Shown here: piece by piece, positions 54,816-64,000 of the stretch | How positions within the stretch are numbered: position 1 is the first letter of the stretch | Layout of the letters: the number at the start of each line of letters is the position of its first letter | NCBI RefSeq assembly: GCF_019279795.1 | Contig: NC_056730.1 | Location: 615,189,271 to 615,253,270 of the forward strand | Length of the DNA stretch: 64,000 bases | Reading direction: 5' to 3' | DNA from: Protopterus annectens | Taxonomy: Eukaryota; Chordata; Ceratodontiformes; Protopteridae | Made by a program: the position numbers and the translations under genes | Notes under the pieces: generated by a model | Told to the model about the DNA's origin: nothing | Database searches by the model: none | Seen by the model: the letters and a program-made list of their open reading frames with translations, nothing else

Positions 54816-57629
54816 CTAGTCTGGGTTTGAGCAAGGACACAGCCAATGTGACTTAAAGTGGAGTTTTAGACTATTTTTGAATTGAACTAGTGAAGTTACA
54901 AGCATGAGGTTATTGGGGAGAGAGTTCCATATTTTACCAGTGGTATTGGCGAACAGAGCGTCGCCCCCTAGGTTGAAAGATTTAGTTGTTTGGACAAGGA
55001 GTCTGTTTGCTGAGCGAAGGCAGCTTAGATTGGAGTAAGGAGTCATTAAGTTTTTTAGAGCAGGGGTATTCTCAGGTTGTTTAAGGATTTTGAATGCCTC
55101 TATGAGTTGGTACTGCTGAAGAAGGTATGGGAATTCTATCCATCCAAGTTTTTTCAGGTTAATACAGTAGTGCGTTCTGTAGGGTAGGCCTGTAATGAAT
55201 CTGGCAATGTGATTATAGCAGGATGAGAGCTTGTTCAGATCAGATTTGTTCAGGTTAGTAAGCACAGGAGAGGCATATAGTAGGGTAGAGAGAAGGTGTG
55301 AGCGGGCAGTGGCTGCCCTGGCATTCGGGGTAAGGAAGGTTTTTATTCTGTATAAGGTCCCAAGTTTCTTGTTGACTGACTTAATGGTTTGGTTGATATG
55401 CATGTCAAATCTGAGTCTATTATCAATTTTTACTCCTAGTAACTTTGCATGGGTGTCAGGAGAAATAATGGTCCCATTATTGGATTGTATGGTAAAGTGT
55501 TCGGTCGGTGATCTATTAGTTGGGTAGAAGAGAAGTAGCTTGGTTTTATTTGGATTTAAGATCAGGAGATGGTTGGCAAGCCAGTTTTCGACTGTGGTGA
55601 AACTGTGTTGGGTAGTAGTTAGTAGATTTTCAAGAGAGGCATTGGAACATATTAGTGTTGAGTCATCTGCATACTGAATACAGGTGGCTTCAGGGATGAC
55701 TGTTTGGAGGTCATTTATAAAGACTGAAAAGAGGAGAGGTCCTAATATGGAGCCTTGAGGAACTCCTATGGTATTTAGTAGCATGCAGGAGAGCTTGTTG
55801 TGCCACATTACTGCTTGTTGTCTCCCAGTGAGGTAGGCTTGAAACCAGTCTAGAGCTGGAGTATCTAGATGCAGGACTTTTAGAGTGTGTAGAAGTAACT
55901 GGTGGTTTACCATATCGAAGGCTTTCGATAGGTCCAGGAAGAGAGCGGAGGATATTTTTTTGTTATTCCGGTTAAGATTTATATTTTCAGTAAAAGAGAA
56001 GAGGGCAGTGGTTGTACTATGATGGGGTCTGAATCCATGTTGAGAGTCTGTAAGTAGTTTATTCTGGGTTAAATAGAGCATTAGTTGGTTGTGCACGCAC
56101 TTTTCCATAATTTTGGCAAGTGGTGATAGTGTGGCTATAGGTCTATAGTTTGATAGTTCTGTGGATGAACCTCCTTTTTGGAGTGGCATAACGTAGGATA
56201 TTTTCCATATTGAGGGGATTGTGGCCTCGGTTATGGTTCTGTTAATTAAGATCGAGATAGGGTAGGCTACGACATCTGCAGCTATTTGCAGGTATTCAGC
56301 CGGGAGAAGATCGGCAGAAAGGGTGGTTGGCTTCAGCTTTTTCAAAAGGGATCTGATAAAGGATGTGGATACTGGCTGGAAGTTAAAAGAGAGTGGCGAG
56401 TCGGGTATAGTATATATTGATGTAGAGGGAGGAGAAAGTTGGTTAGCTAAGGACTGAATGGTTTCTGTGAAGAAAGTATTGAATAAATTTGCTACTTCTT
56501 CTTGGCTCTTGTCAGATAGTGTTCCTGGGGTAGGAGTGGTGGATTTGCCTGGTTGGAGAAGTTTATTTAAGCCTGCCCAGTACTTTTGAGGGTTATTTTG
56601 ATGTTTGTGTTGCAGATGGTAGAAGTAGTTTTTCTTATCTAGCATGATGGCTTTTTTAGTCACATTTCTTAGTTGTTGGAATTTGATATGATCTAGGGGT
56701 AACTTGGTAGTGCGCCATTTATCCCATGCTTTATCTCTAATTGTTATTTTGGATTTGGTTTCTGTTGTTAGCCAGGGTGCTAGTTGAGTTTTAATTCTGA
56801 GTGAGCATTTTGGAGCATGTGAGTCAAGTATAGTAAGGAATGTATTGTTAAAGAATGACACTGCCTCATCAAGGGGAAGGGACTTTAGTTTTGACCAGTT
56901 ACAGGATTTGAGTTCTAATTGAAATTTTGTTGGGTCAAAGTTTTTCTTGGTTCTGATAGACCTATAAATAGGCAAGCTTGCACAACTAATTTTGTCTTTC
57001 ATGATGTATGTGATCAGGTGATCACTAAGATCATTGGGGAGAGTTCCAGACATATAGTTCTGGGGTTGACTATTGGTGAGTATCCAGTCTAGTATACTCT
57101 CTTTTTGGTTAGAATTTCCTGGTCTGGTGGTAGAGGATATGATCTGAGAAAATCCATGTAGGTTAACAGAGATGGGGTTGGACTGTGTTGTGCATTGGTT
57201 CCAGTCAATATTAACATCGCCCAGGACGACAGTTTCTTGAGGGTAGTTGTTAGCTATCCAGTGTAGAATGACCTCTAGTGTTTCTACATTGTTCCCAGGG
57301 GGAATGTAGATAACAATTAGATTTATGCTCTTTTGATTGTTTAGTAGAATTATTAGAGCTAGTATTTCAGCGTTAGAGACCTGGGGTGGTTGTATGGGGT
57401 TAGTTATGATGTTAAGTGTGCTATTATATAAGACGGCTATTCCTCCTCCTCTTTTCTTTATGCGATCAGCCCTAAGTATAATGTATCCAGGAGACAAGAT
57501 CTCATTATCTTTGGTTGATGGCCTGAGCCAGGTTTCAGATAGACACATTATGTTAGGGAGGTAGGTAGCTAGCACAGCATGCAGGCTATGTACCTTGTTG
57601 TTTAGGCTTCTTATGTTTAAGTGGCACAT
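54816..57629 (-). CDS. LINE B ORF2, endonuclease-reverse transcriptase (937 codons)
   Basis: The longest open frame in the window. The N-terminal APE endonuclease has NIRSL (5-9), SETWL (31-35), GGGIAVLYN, GDVNIDW (137-143) and SDHLITYI. The RT has NYRPIATLSPLAKIMEK, GFRPHHSTTTAL, LFLDLSKAFDMVNH, GVPQGSILGPLLFSVFINDL and the catalytic YADD at about 653-656. A post-RT region ends LHFKSHWLCPC. All catalytic residues I can check are present. The ATG at 57,629 lies just before the endonuclease, but the frame stays open upstream to a TGA at about 58,029-58,031, so the true start may be further 5'. Possibly functional before the CR1 insertion in its 3' UTR. Confidence 0.92.
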   Translation of the reverse strand: MCHLNIRSLNNKVHSLHAVLATYLPNIMCLSETWLRPSTKDNEILSPGYIILRADRIKKRGGGIAVLYNSTLNIITNPIQPPQVSNAEILALIILLNNQKSINLIVIYIPPGNNVETLEVILHWIANNYPQETVVLGDVNIDWNQCTTQSNPISVNLHGFSQIISSTTRPGNSNQKESILDWILTNSQPQNYMSGTLPNDLSDHLITYIMKDKISCASLPIYRSIRTKKNFDPTKFQLELKSCNWSKLKSLPLDEAVSFFNNTFLTILDSHAPKCSLRIKTQLAPWLTTETKSKITIRDKAWDKWRTTKLPLDHIKFQQLRNVTKKAIMLDKKNYFYHLQHKHQNNPQKYWAGLNKLLQPGKSTTPTPGTLSDKSQEEVANLFNTFFTETIQSLANQLSPPSTSIYTIPDSPLSFNFQPVSTSFIRSLLKKLKPTTLSADLLPAEYLQIAADVVAYPISILINRTITEATIPSIWKISYVMPLQKGGSSTELSNYRPIATLSPLAKIMEKCVHNQLMLYLTQNKLLTDSQHGFRPHHSTTTALFSFTENINLNRNNKKISSALFLDLSKAFDMVNHQLLLHTLKVLHLDTPALDWFQAYLTGRQQAVMWHNKLSCMLLNTIGVPQGSILGPLLFSVFINDLQTVIPEATCIQYADDSTLICSNASLENLLTTTQHSFTTVENWLANHLLILNPNKTKLLLFYPTNRSPTEHFTIQSNNGTIISPDTHAKLLGVKIDNRLRFDMHINQTIKSVNKKLGTLYRIKTFLTPNARAATARSHLLSTLLYASPVLTNLNKSDLNKLSSCYNHIARFITGLPYRTHYCINLKKLGWIEFPYLLQQYQLIEAFKILKQPENTPALKNLMTPYSNLSCLRSANRLLVQTTKSFNLGGDALFANTTGKIWNSLPNNLMLVTSLVQFKNSLKLHFKSHWLCPCSNPD

Positions 57630-58220
57630 TAGAAGGGAGTTAACCAGTCTGTGGGAGAGTGGAGGGCTGGTAGATTTTGGAGTTGAGGTTGGGCCTGGAT
57701 TAGGATGAATGTCTCCATCTATGGTGATGTTTTTTCTTAGATAAGCTAGTAGTCTAAGAACTTTGAATAGTAGTTTTAGTCCATATTTAGATTTTGGTGT
57801 TGTTTGGAGTGGTTTATTAAGAAACAGGTGGTTAGAATTTGTAGTTTTTGGGGTTGTGTAGTAGTGGGCAAATTCAGCAATCAGTGGAGGTAAGCGGGTA
57901 TTGGTTTGACGTTTTGGATAGGAGAAACCTACGAATGGAAGATGTTCATAGCTAGTGAGAAAGTATGGTAGAATTAAGAGTGGTAAGATAAGGGGAAGGA
58001 ATTTACAATTAGTTATAGACGGTATATTTCATCTATGAGTGGGGATGATGTGTCTCAGAGGAATAGTAGTGATTAATCTGTAAAATGGTGGGAGGGGGAG
58101 GGAGATTTTGGAGAGGAAGTTGTATAGGTTGGAAAGGATGTGGGGGTGTGGCTTAGTGGCTATAAATGTGGAGGTAGTGGGGGCGGGTGGGATAAGGGGG
58201 CAGGGTGGGGCGCGAAGCAA
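57630..58220 (-). pseudogene. N-terminal extension of LINE B ORF2 with one TGA
   Basis: The frame of the 937-codon ORF continues upstream through SPPLSHRLVN and DGDIHPNPGP to a single in-frame TGA (58,029-58,031). Beyond it, in the same frame, lies an open segment beginning MLRAPPCPLIPPAP at 58,220 (58,220-54,816 is 3,405 bases, a multiple of 3). The segment is rich in Leu, Pro and Tyr. One nonsense change may thus separate a longer ORF into two, or the first part may be a short upstream frame. Confidence 0.55.
57690..57716 (-). other. 2A-like motif (GDIHPNPGP)
   Basis: The encoded GDIHPNPGP fits the 2A ribosome-skipping consensus D(V/I)ExNPGP except for His in place of Glu. It is preceded by a Leu-rich segment (LRLLAYLRKN), as in 2A peptides. 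2A-like sequences are known at the N-termini of some CR1/L2-type ORF2 proteins. Activity with the Glu change is doubtful. Confidence 0.55.
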
Positions 58221-58260
58221 GCCCGAGCGTAGCGAGGGCGAAGCGGAGTGGGGCTAAACC
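58205..58260 (-). promoter_or_regulatory. CpG-rich patch upstream of LINE B ORF2
   Basis: A dense cluster of CpGs with repeated CGAAGC and CGAGCG words in an otherwise AT-rich region, placed where an internal LINE promoter would lie. Function is inferred from position only. Confidence 0.35.
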
Positions 58261-58655
58261 AGTCCCAGTCTTTTTAGGGCCTATGAGTAGAGTAAGTAAT
58301 CTTATAGGAGTACAGGCTTCAATTTTAACTGCTACAAATTTAACTTTTATTATGCTGTAAGGTGATTATTTAATAGCTAAGGGGTCTACTACTGTGTTTT
58401 AGAACCCAGTATATGGCTTTGACTGAAATCACATAAGGGTGTTATTTTTCTTGAATACAGATCATATTAACCTTGGTCGAGTGTTTGGTGGTGGTGGAGA
58501 TATACTGTAGCCTTGTCTGTGCGTTCACACCTGGTGAGGCGACCTTCCCTTAAAGTGGATTATTTAGTTTATAGGCACGTACAGAAGTACGGGACAGTAC
58601 CTAAGTGGAGATACAATGTGGTGACACAGTTTGTTTAGTAGAGCTAGTAACACAT

Positions 58656-58770
58656 TAATATGTAGTAATTAATGGGAACTGGAGAGATGTAGGTATAGGC
58701 AGGGTTTGTGAAAGAGTATCAAGGGGAGGAGACAGCTAGTTCACTGGATATGTGTGCAGGTCATTTGGTA
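58656..58770 (-). mobile_element. LINE B 5' region copy 3, right part
   Basis: Matches 26,497-26,635 and continues the sequence broken at 50,654 by LINE B copy 2. Confidence 0.7.
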
Positions 58771-59908
58771 GAGAATGTTGAGGGAAAAGTCAAGAGAGAA
58801 AAACACAATACAACAGGCCAGTTTAAAGTTAGAGGTTACAAAGTCCTATGCAGTACTTCAGTGGTCAGACATAAGATAGTGACCTATTTTGTAACCATTT
58901 AGTCATTGCTGGATTAAGAAATCACTGTATGAAGCTAGGTAGCTAAGCACTTTAATCACGACAAAGAGAAATGTCACCGCTCAACAGTTATTATAGCTAC
59001 AAACTTAATTCAAGTGGTTAATACTTGCACAGCTATTCAGACAGTTACAGGGCTATTCTACACAATACAGATAGAAGAATTGTGTTTGTCCATTCTAACA
59101 CTGGCACACAGAAGTTAAGTTAGTGAATATCAGGTTTGTTAGGAGCTTCATTACATTAGGCTATTCGTGCTATAGCTAGCAGTAGTTCACAAAAGAGTAG
59201 AGACCAGCAGATGGTTAAAAAGCTCTAAATATCAGTGCTAGGAACTCACACAATAGCTCTTTACTTTTCTTGTATAGCGTTCACACTGAAAGTATACTTT
59301 ATACAATGAAGGAGCTAGCAACACTAGCAGTAGCTATTGAACCTGCCAGTTTTAGACCTGCGAAAATCATTACAGTAAAAATCAATAGAGTCATTGCATC
59401 TTTAAAAGTGCAGATGTTAAATAACAATTGCTAGTGCCAGAAATACTAATTTATGTAATTCTTAGTCCTCCATAGTCCTAGGCAGATCACCACTGTATTA
59501 AATACAATAACACAAAGCAGTACCTATGTATGGCACTTGCACATCAGCAGTGAGCGCTCTAGAGCCAGGAGGGAGGTAGAAGGAGTACAGATGGCATAGG
59601 GCACCAAGCAGGGATTTTGAATGCTGCAAAGGTTCATGAGAGTTGCCTGTGCCTGTGTGATATCAGTCTCCATGGGAGATATTAAATTAGGATAGATGAA
59701 GCATATCCAGAACCAAGGACAGCTGAATGAACAAGTAAGCTATAGAAACAAGCAGTCAGGTTCTTGTTTTACATGTCTGGCAAATGGAAAGTTAGTATCC
59801 CTTAAATGAATATGCTCAAAGTTTCATACCAAAATTCTACACAGTTAAACGTTATAACCTTGCATTGCAATCGAATAGTTAAACTGGGCAGTGGAACTAT
59901 TTTACATT
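58771..59908. other. no gene; contains a short LINE B-associated fragment
   Basis: AT-rich and unassigned. The segment 59,711-59,785 matches 'gaaccaaggacagctgactgagcaagtaagc'-type sequence at about 25,920 and 50,030, so it is a fragment of the same repeat. Confidence 0.55.
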
Positions 59909-59930
59909 AAGGTAAAGTACAAAAAGTGTT

Positions 59931-60163
59931 TTGTTTGTGTCTTTCGGCTTTTCCCAGTTAGGGGTCGCCACCGCGGAACTCCGGTCTGCTAATGATTGGC
60001 AGTAGACGTTTACGTACCGGCTTGCCAGGCCTGACGCACAATCTTTAACGAAGGTACGCCCATTCACGCATGTCTCCACGCAGAAGATGCTCTAGCTGAG
60101 AATCAAACCGGACAGCGTCTTATTGTGAGGTAACAACGCTACCGCAGCACCACCACCGTGGGC
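59931..60163 (-). mobile_element. tRNA-derived SINE (copy 2)
   Basis: An inverted copy of the SINE at 3,352-3,596, sharing the CGGCTTTTCCC/GGGGTCGCC end block and the tRNA-like head (60,050-60,160). It is flanked by a 22-bp imperfect target duplication (59,909-59,930 and 60,164-60,185, starting AAGGTAAA). Confidence 0.88.
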
Positions 60164-60185
60164 AAGGTAAATTGCAAAAAGTATT

Positions 60186-60436
60186 GTACATAAATTATTT
60201 AATACAAAATCCAAAGTGAAAAATAAAATAAAGTCACCTATTTTATGAGTGCAGTAAGGCACAAAGGCTCTACACTGGTAAAGATACTACTCCAGTAATG
60301 GTTCATAAAACAGACATTGGGATGGATTCTAGAAGATCTGTGCACTATTGTGGAATGCACTTCATTAGTGGGCATATTTCACCAAGCTTTAGAATATGAA
60401 AAGTATCACAGTAGTGTGATTAACCTGCCTATGATT

Positions 60437-60482
<46 letters not shown>

Positions 60483-61385
60483 AAGGGCATATAACTACAT
60501 CAGAGTATTTCTGACCTCATTGCAAGTACTACAGTAAGTGAATGATAGAAATGTGGAGAAAATAAGTAGTCAATGGAAACGTAGCACTGAAAGGGAAGAT
60601 TACAATTTTATATCCACTGTAGGAATGAAACACACATGCAACATGCAAGTACTCATCATAAGTTCCACACGTCGGTCATCCAAGTGGTGCAGCAATTTCC
60701 AAAAAGTACATAGGGATTAATGGTGCAAAGATATTTAGTTACAAGCAAAACAATATACCTGTGGGCATGTGCATAAAATGAAACATAGAATGACCAAGGT
60801 ATATGAAATCTGAGAAGCAGCTCAGGTCATTAAAAAATGATGATGTAGCAAGACCTTCCACATCACTGGTATAGTAATTATTAGTTTTCTAAAATAATGT
60901 GGGGAGTGGAATGTGTCTGTGGGGAACACACTCACCAAGACATGGGGGAGATGAGAAAGAAGAAAATGTAAAGGGACAAGATGGATAACATACAAAAGAA
61001 GGGAAAGGATGATCAGAGGGCTATTATATTTTATGTGGGGATAAGCGTCCCCTTTTTTGGGGAGATATGAAGGATGCGAGGTAGTGGTAAATGGAAGACA
61101 GAGAGAGAATAAGGGGGTAGAACAGGAACATAAGCATATAAGAAGTATGGCATGGCAAGGATAGAAAGAAGCAACAGAAAAGAAATGGGTGACACACCAG
61201 TACAATACATAACCAGATAGCACAGCAAGGGATAGGGAATGGAAACTGCAATGCACATAACAGAGGGGTGGATCTCATACATGTGACACCATGCCAAAAA
61301 AGCCTACTGAATGCACCAGTGGCAGTATCATAGCTGCTGCAGTATCACAATGTGGACAATCCTTCACATGAAACATGGAACATTA
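60186..61385. other. no gene; (TC)n tract at 60,438-60,479
   Basis: Unassigned. A (TC)n microsatellite of about 20 units lies at 60,438-60,479. A long purine-rich stretch on the plus strand (about 60,900-61,250) produces long Ser/Leu/Pro-rich frames on the minus strand that look like composition artefacts. Confidence 0.55.
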
Positions 61386-61387
61386 AT

Positions 61388-61800
61388 GACTACTATCATG
61401 GTATCTAGTATCAGTAGCTCAGAAGGTAGCACACTCACCGTTGATGCTGGAAGATGAGAAGGCTGTAGGCTCCAATTCTACCTCAGGTGCCTGGAGTAAT
61501 TTTCCAGTACTGAATGTGCAGTTCACTAAAAGAGTGATGCTGCACTCCTAAGTGTGAAGTCCTTCAGAGGAGACATTAAACTGAGGTCTTATCTGCTACA
61601 GCTAGTAATAGCTCAAGTCAATGTTAAAGATCCTGTGGCATTTATTGAAAAAAGAGTAGAGGAAGGTTTTGAGTGTCCTGACCAAATTTTCTCTTGTAAG
61701 TATGAGTGACATCTCAGGTACCCTGAAAAGAAGATACTGGCCTAGTGGGATTAATCTTGTAAACACCGCACAAATAAAAAAATAATAAATAACTAGCAAA
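61388..61800 (+). mobile_element. tRNA-derived SINE with a conserved central domain
   Basis: An exact A-box TAGCTCAGAAGG and a B-box-like GGCTCCAATTC lie about 40 bp apart (61,412-61,475). A central block follows: GGAGACATTAAACTGAGGTC at about 61,577-61,596, then 'gttaaagatcctgtggcat' and 'aaaaagagtagagg', then 'gtgtcctgaccaaattt'. This resembles a domain shared by SINEs across fishes and invertebrates (MetaSINE-like). It ends in an A-rich tail near 61,780-61,795. Confidence 0.75.
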
Positions 61801-62430
61801 GTCCTTCCTTGCCATGAAAGATATCACAGTACAGCAAACCACATGCTGAACTGCAGACATGTCAAATACATGCAGCCATGGCTGTTTACCCAGATGTATC
61901 ATACTGCAGCTGTTAATGTCTGACTTGACATAACTCTGACACTGCAGTTGCCGCCATTATCAGTACTCCTAGTACATTTATTAGCAATATCCTGTGCATC
62001 AGTATCAGTGCTGACACAAAAGACTTGGTACAAAACATATGCATATGATCACAGGCATTCTTGCAGAGTGCAGTGTACCATATGTTACAGTTGCCATGCA
62101 CGCTGTAGTTACAGCATGGCCAATGCATACACCATGGTCCCTGACACTAATGGAAACCTTTTGTTGGACATAAGGAATGCACACAATGCCCTATTCTATA
62201 CTATAGCCTTTTTGAGCAGGATGCAGGTCGAAGCATACCGTGCTTAGAGTCTTACACATATATTGGTGGATGTGCATTATGTGACATGCATTAACAATGT
62301 CATGTGTTTATCATGGGTTGTTACACATGCAATTGTGGATGCATGATGACAGTGGTCCTGTTTCCCAGTCCAATGGCACAGAAATGCTGATGTTCTTTGT
62401 GTTTCACTGTTTCAGTCATCACCTGTGGGT
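61801..62430. other. no gene recognised
   Basis: Unassigned; a short frame at 61,948-62,247 has no recognisable domain. Confidence 0.45.
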
Positions 62431-62600
62431 TATCCCTGCTGTGGTAGCCCTTGGCCGGCCCAAATACCAGAGTTAATGTTTTTGTGTGCCTGCTGCTGTC
62501 ACCTGTAGTCTGACTTCAGGTCAACAGTACTATAAAGCAAGGCAGCCGATGTCATTACATCAGTCTTTCTTGCTGTGGAGCTGTAGCGGAAGCAGTTTGC

Positions 62601-62789
62601 ATGAGTGCTGGTCAGTTGCTACCAGAAGTCAATCTTCAGCAGAAAACGTCTAAAGCTAAGTACACCATTGGGGACCATTGTCTCGCCTGTGGAAAACAAG
62701 ATCCCACAATGAGACTTTCATTCCTACTGCATCACTTGTTTAGGCCCACGCCACAACATCCCTCATTGCTGGTTCTGTGCCCTCTTTAA
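62601..62789 (+). pseudogene. DIRS-like gag, N-terminus
   Basis: A frame of 62 codons, MSAGQLLPEVNLQQKTSK, followed by a Cys pair (HCLACGKQD) that resembles the Cys-rich start of DIRS gags. It ends in a frameshift, and later gag pieces lie in other frames (62,994-63,212; 63,309 onward). Confidence 0.5.
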
Positions 62790-63308
62790 TGCAAGAACCA
62801 TTCGCCTTGCAGCAGTTTTTGTAGGCAATTAATTTCGTATTCTGTCTTCAAATTCTGATATGGCATCCATCAGCCAACAATCAGCTGATATTCTAAAAAA
62901 AATAAAGATAGAGACAGGCCACACAAGGCTAAGCCTTCCGATGATGCTACTGCTAAGCAAGTCGTCAGTTCTCCGAAATTCAGTGAGGCGCTTTTGCAGC
63001 CCCTGATGCCAGACTTGCTTTCTATGCAGACCTCTGCCGAGACCCTTTTAGAGTCTGGTATGCCGCAGAAATCCACTTCGTCTTCCGAGTCTTTGTCTGT
63101 CTCTGCATTGGTTGGCATCAAAACCGTGACGCAGGCACCAACTTCTAAGGAAACCATTCGCACTACAGATTCCAGACAAAAAACATCCTCTTTTCCAACT
63201 ACCATTTCTTAGAGACCAACGGATTTCCTCAGGTCTCAAAGCCAGGCCACTCCTAGGAAATCTGCTTCTAGCCACCATCTTGCTACGGCTCCCCCACTCC
63301 AAACTCAA

Positions 63309-63980
63309 ATGATTAAAATGGCAGAGGATCTCATCTCCCTTATCCGAGGTACTCAAGCCTCCACCCCAAAAAGGAAAAAGCTTCCTTCTCCAGAAATGTT
63401 GATGGACCAAGAGTCGGAGGAATCTAATTATTCTGTCTTTGAAGAGGAACAACAGCCCTTAACTGTTTATGAGGATTCAGATGCAGAGGAATCCATATCC
63501 TCTGCCTCCCCTCCAGACGACCTTTCCATTGGGGAAACCCTCCACTCCCTCAGAGAGCATTTTCAATGGGAATCTCAGGACTACCCACAGTCAAATAAAT
63601 GACTTAGAGAGTTTCTGGACCTGCCCCAGCAGACACCCCTGGCCATCCCTCAGATTCTAGAAGTTGTTGATGATGTTTTCCTTGAATCCAGCTTAGCCCC
63701 TGATGCCCTGCCTCCTGCTCCAGCTAAACGTGACAGGTACTACAGCGTACTGGATTCTCACAAATAGCTGTACAGGAACCCTGCTACAGACCCTGAGGTC
63801 ATTACAGAGGGACCCAAAGGAGCTATGACCAGTTCTGCCAAGAATCCTCTTCCTTCTGACAAAGACTCCAGAGCTCTGGACAGATAGGGTAAGAAAGTAT
63901 ACACCTCTGCAACCTTAGCTATCAGAGAACTCAGTTGTCAGCTCCATATGTTAAAATATCAACAACACACCTTGGAACAA
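63309..63980 (+). pseudogene. DIRS-like gag, central and C-terminal part with three stops
   Basis: A single frame, acidic at first (YSVFEEEQQPLTVYEDSD), continues past stops at about 63,600 (TGA), 63,765 (TAG) and 63,884 (TAG). The segment AKRDRYYSVLDSHK, then KDSRALDR and GKKVYTSATLAIRE near 63,850-63,930, matches the characteristic conserved block of DIRS-type gags (RxLD..GRKVY.S..L.LR). No other retroelement group I know shows this block. Runs to the window edge. Confidence 0.65.
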
Positions 63981-64000
63981 ATAAAGCAGAAGATTGCTAC

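Larger units (their letters stand above)
54574..58655 (-). mobile_element. L2-type LINE (family B), copy 2, best preserved
   Basis: The minus-strand LINE includes a 3' UTR (54,574-54,815), a long ORF2 and an upstream region with a CpG-rich patch. Its 3' terminus is displaced to 50,655-50,790 by the CR1 insertion. It sits in LINE B copy 3. L2 assignment rests on the RT blocks and an A-rich 3' tail; a CR1/L2 relative is also possible. Confidence 0.82.
62430..64000 (+). mobile_element. DIRS-like retroelement, 5' end and gag (runs off window)
   Basis: The 5' noncoding part (about 62,430-62,600) includes 'acatcagtctttcttgctg', resembling the start of vertebrate DIRS elements. Gag-like frames follow to the right edge. 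RT, RNase H and tyrosine recombinase should lie beyond the window. The left border is approximate. Confidence 0.6.

Noticed and set aside
54574-58655. Host gene exons under the long open frame
   Set aside because: The frame has all endonuclease and RT blocks of a LINE ORF2.
19894-58770. A single huge LTR retroelement with the 1.2-kb duplication as LTRs
   Set aside because: The duplicated segment is part of LINE B and lacks TG...CA ends, a primer site and a polypurine tract next to it.
60822-61297. Minus-strand frames of up to 144 codons, membrane-protein-like
   Set aside because: They arise from a purine-rich plus strand; residue bias matches composition and no family is recognised.

Overview
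The window is a nest of transposable elements from a large, repeat-rich vertebrate genome. The mix fits a lungfish or amphibian best: CR1 and L2-type LINEs, a Gmr1-like Ty3/gypsy element, Penelope-like elements (PLEs), PIF/Harbinger and hAT DNA transposons, a DIRS-type gag, tRNA-derived SINEs and long AC/TG/TA microsatellites. I cannot name the species. I see no host gene, rRNA, CRISPR or bacterial-type operon. All coding sequence belongs to mobile elements, and almost all of it is broken.

Layout. 1-4.8 kb: a CR1 3' tail, a CA/TG array, an intact SINE with an 18-bp target duplication and a MITE-like repeat. 4.84-15.54 kb: a plus-strand LINE of Rex1/CR1-superclade type, split by a 7.9-kb non-autonomous hAT element (6,810-14,740; 8-bp target duplication) that itself carries two head-to-tail minus-strand CR1 copies. 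15.9-16.3 kb: a small hAT-like MITE. 16.4-26.6 kb: a decayed minus-strand L2-type LINE (LINE B copy 1), split by a minus-strand Gmr1-like gypsy element (20,149-25,684; 5-bp target duplication). 26.6-49.55 kb: a minus-strand PLE split by a 20.2-kb PIF/Harbinger element (27,440-47,608). That element contains a Myb-like gene, a DDE transposase gene, satellites, a 1-kb TA tract and a second, nearly full-length PLE. 49.55-58.77 kb: another copy of the LINE B 5' region. It is interrupted by a well-preserved LINE B copy with a 937-codon open ORF2, whose 3' UTR is interrupted in turn by a CR1 element with an esterase-type ORF1. 58.8-64 kb: SINEs and unassigned sequence, then a DIRS-like gag region that runs off the window.

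The order of insertion can be read from the junctions. At both the hAT and the Harbinger sites, removing the element plus one target copy leaves the host element's reading frame continuous. Two points stand out: the giant Harbinger element, and the gypsy element with integrase upstream of reverse transcriptase and a SCAN-like gag. Smaller points are degenerate hammerhead-like folds in both PLEs, a 2A-like motif plus one internal TGA in the LINE B ORF, and a 1.2-kb direct duplication flanking the PLE/Harbinger nest.
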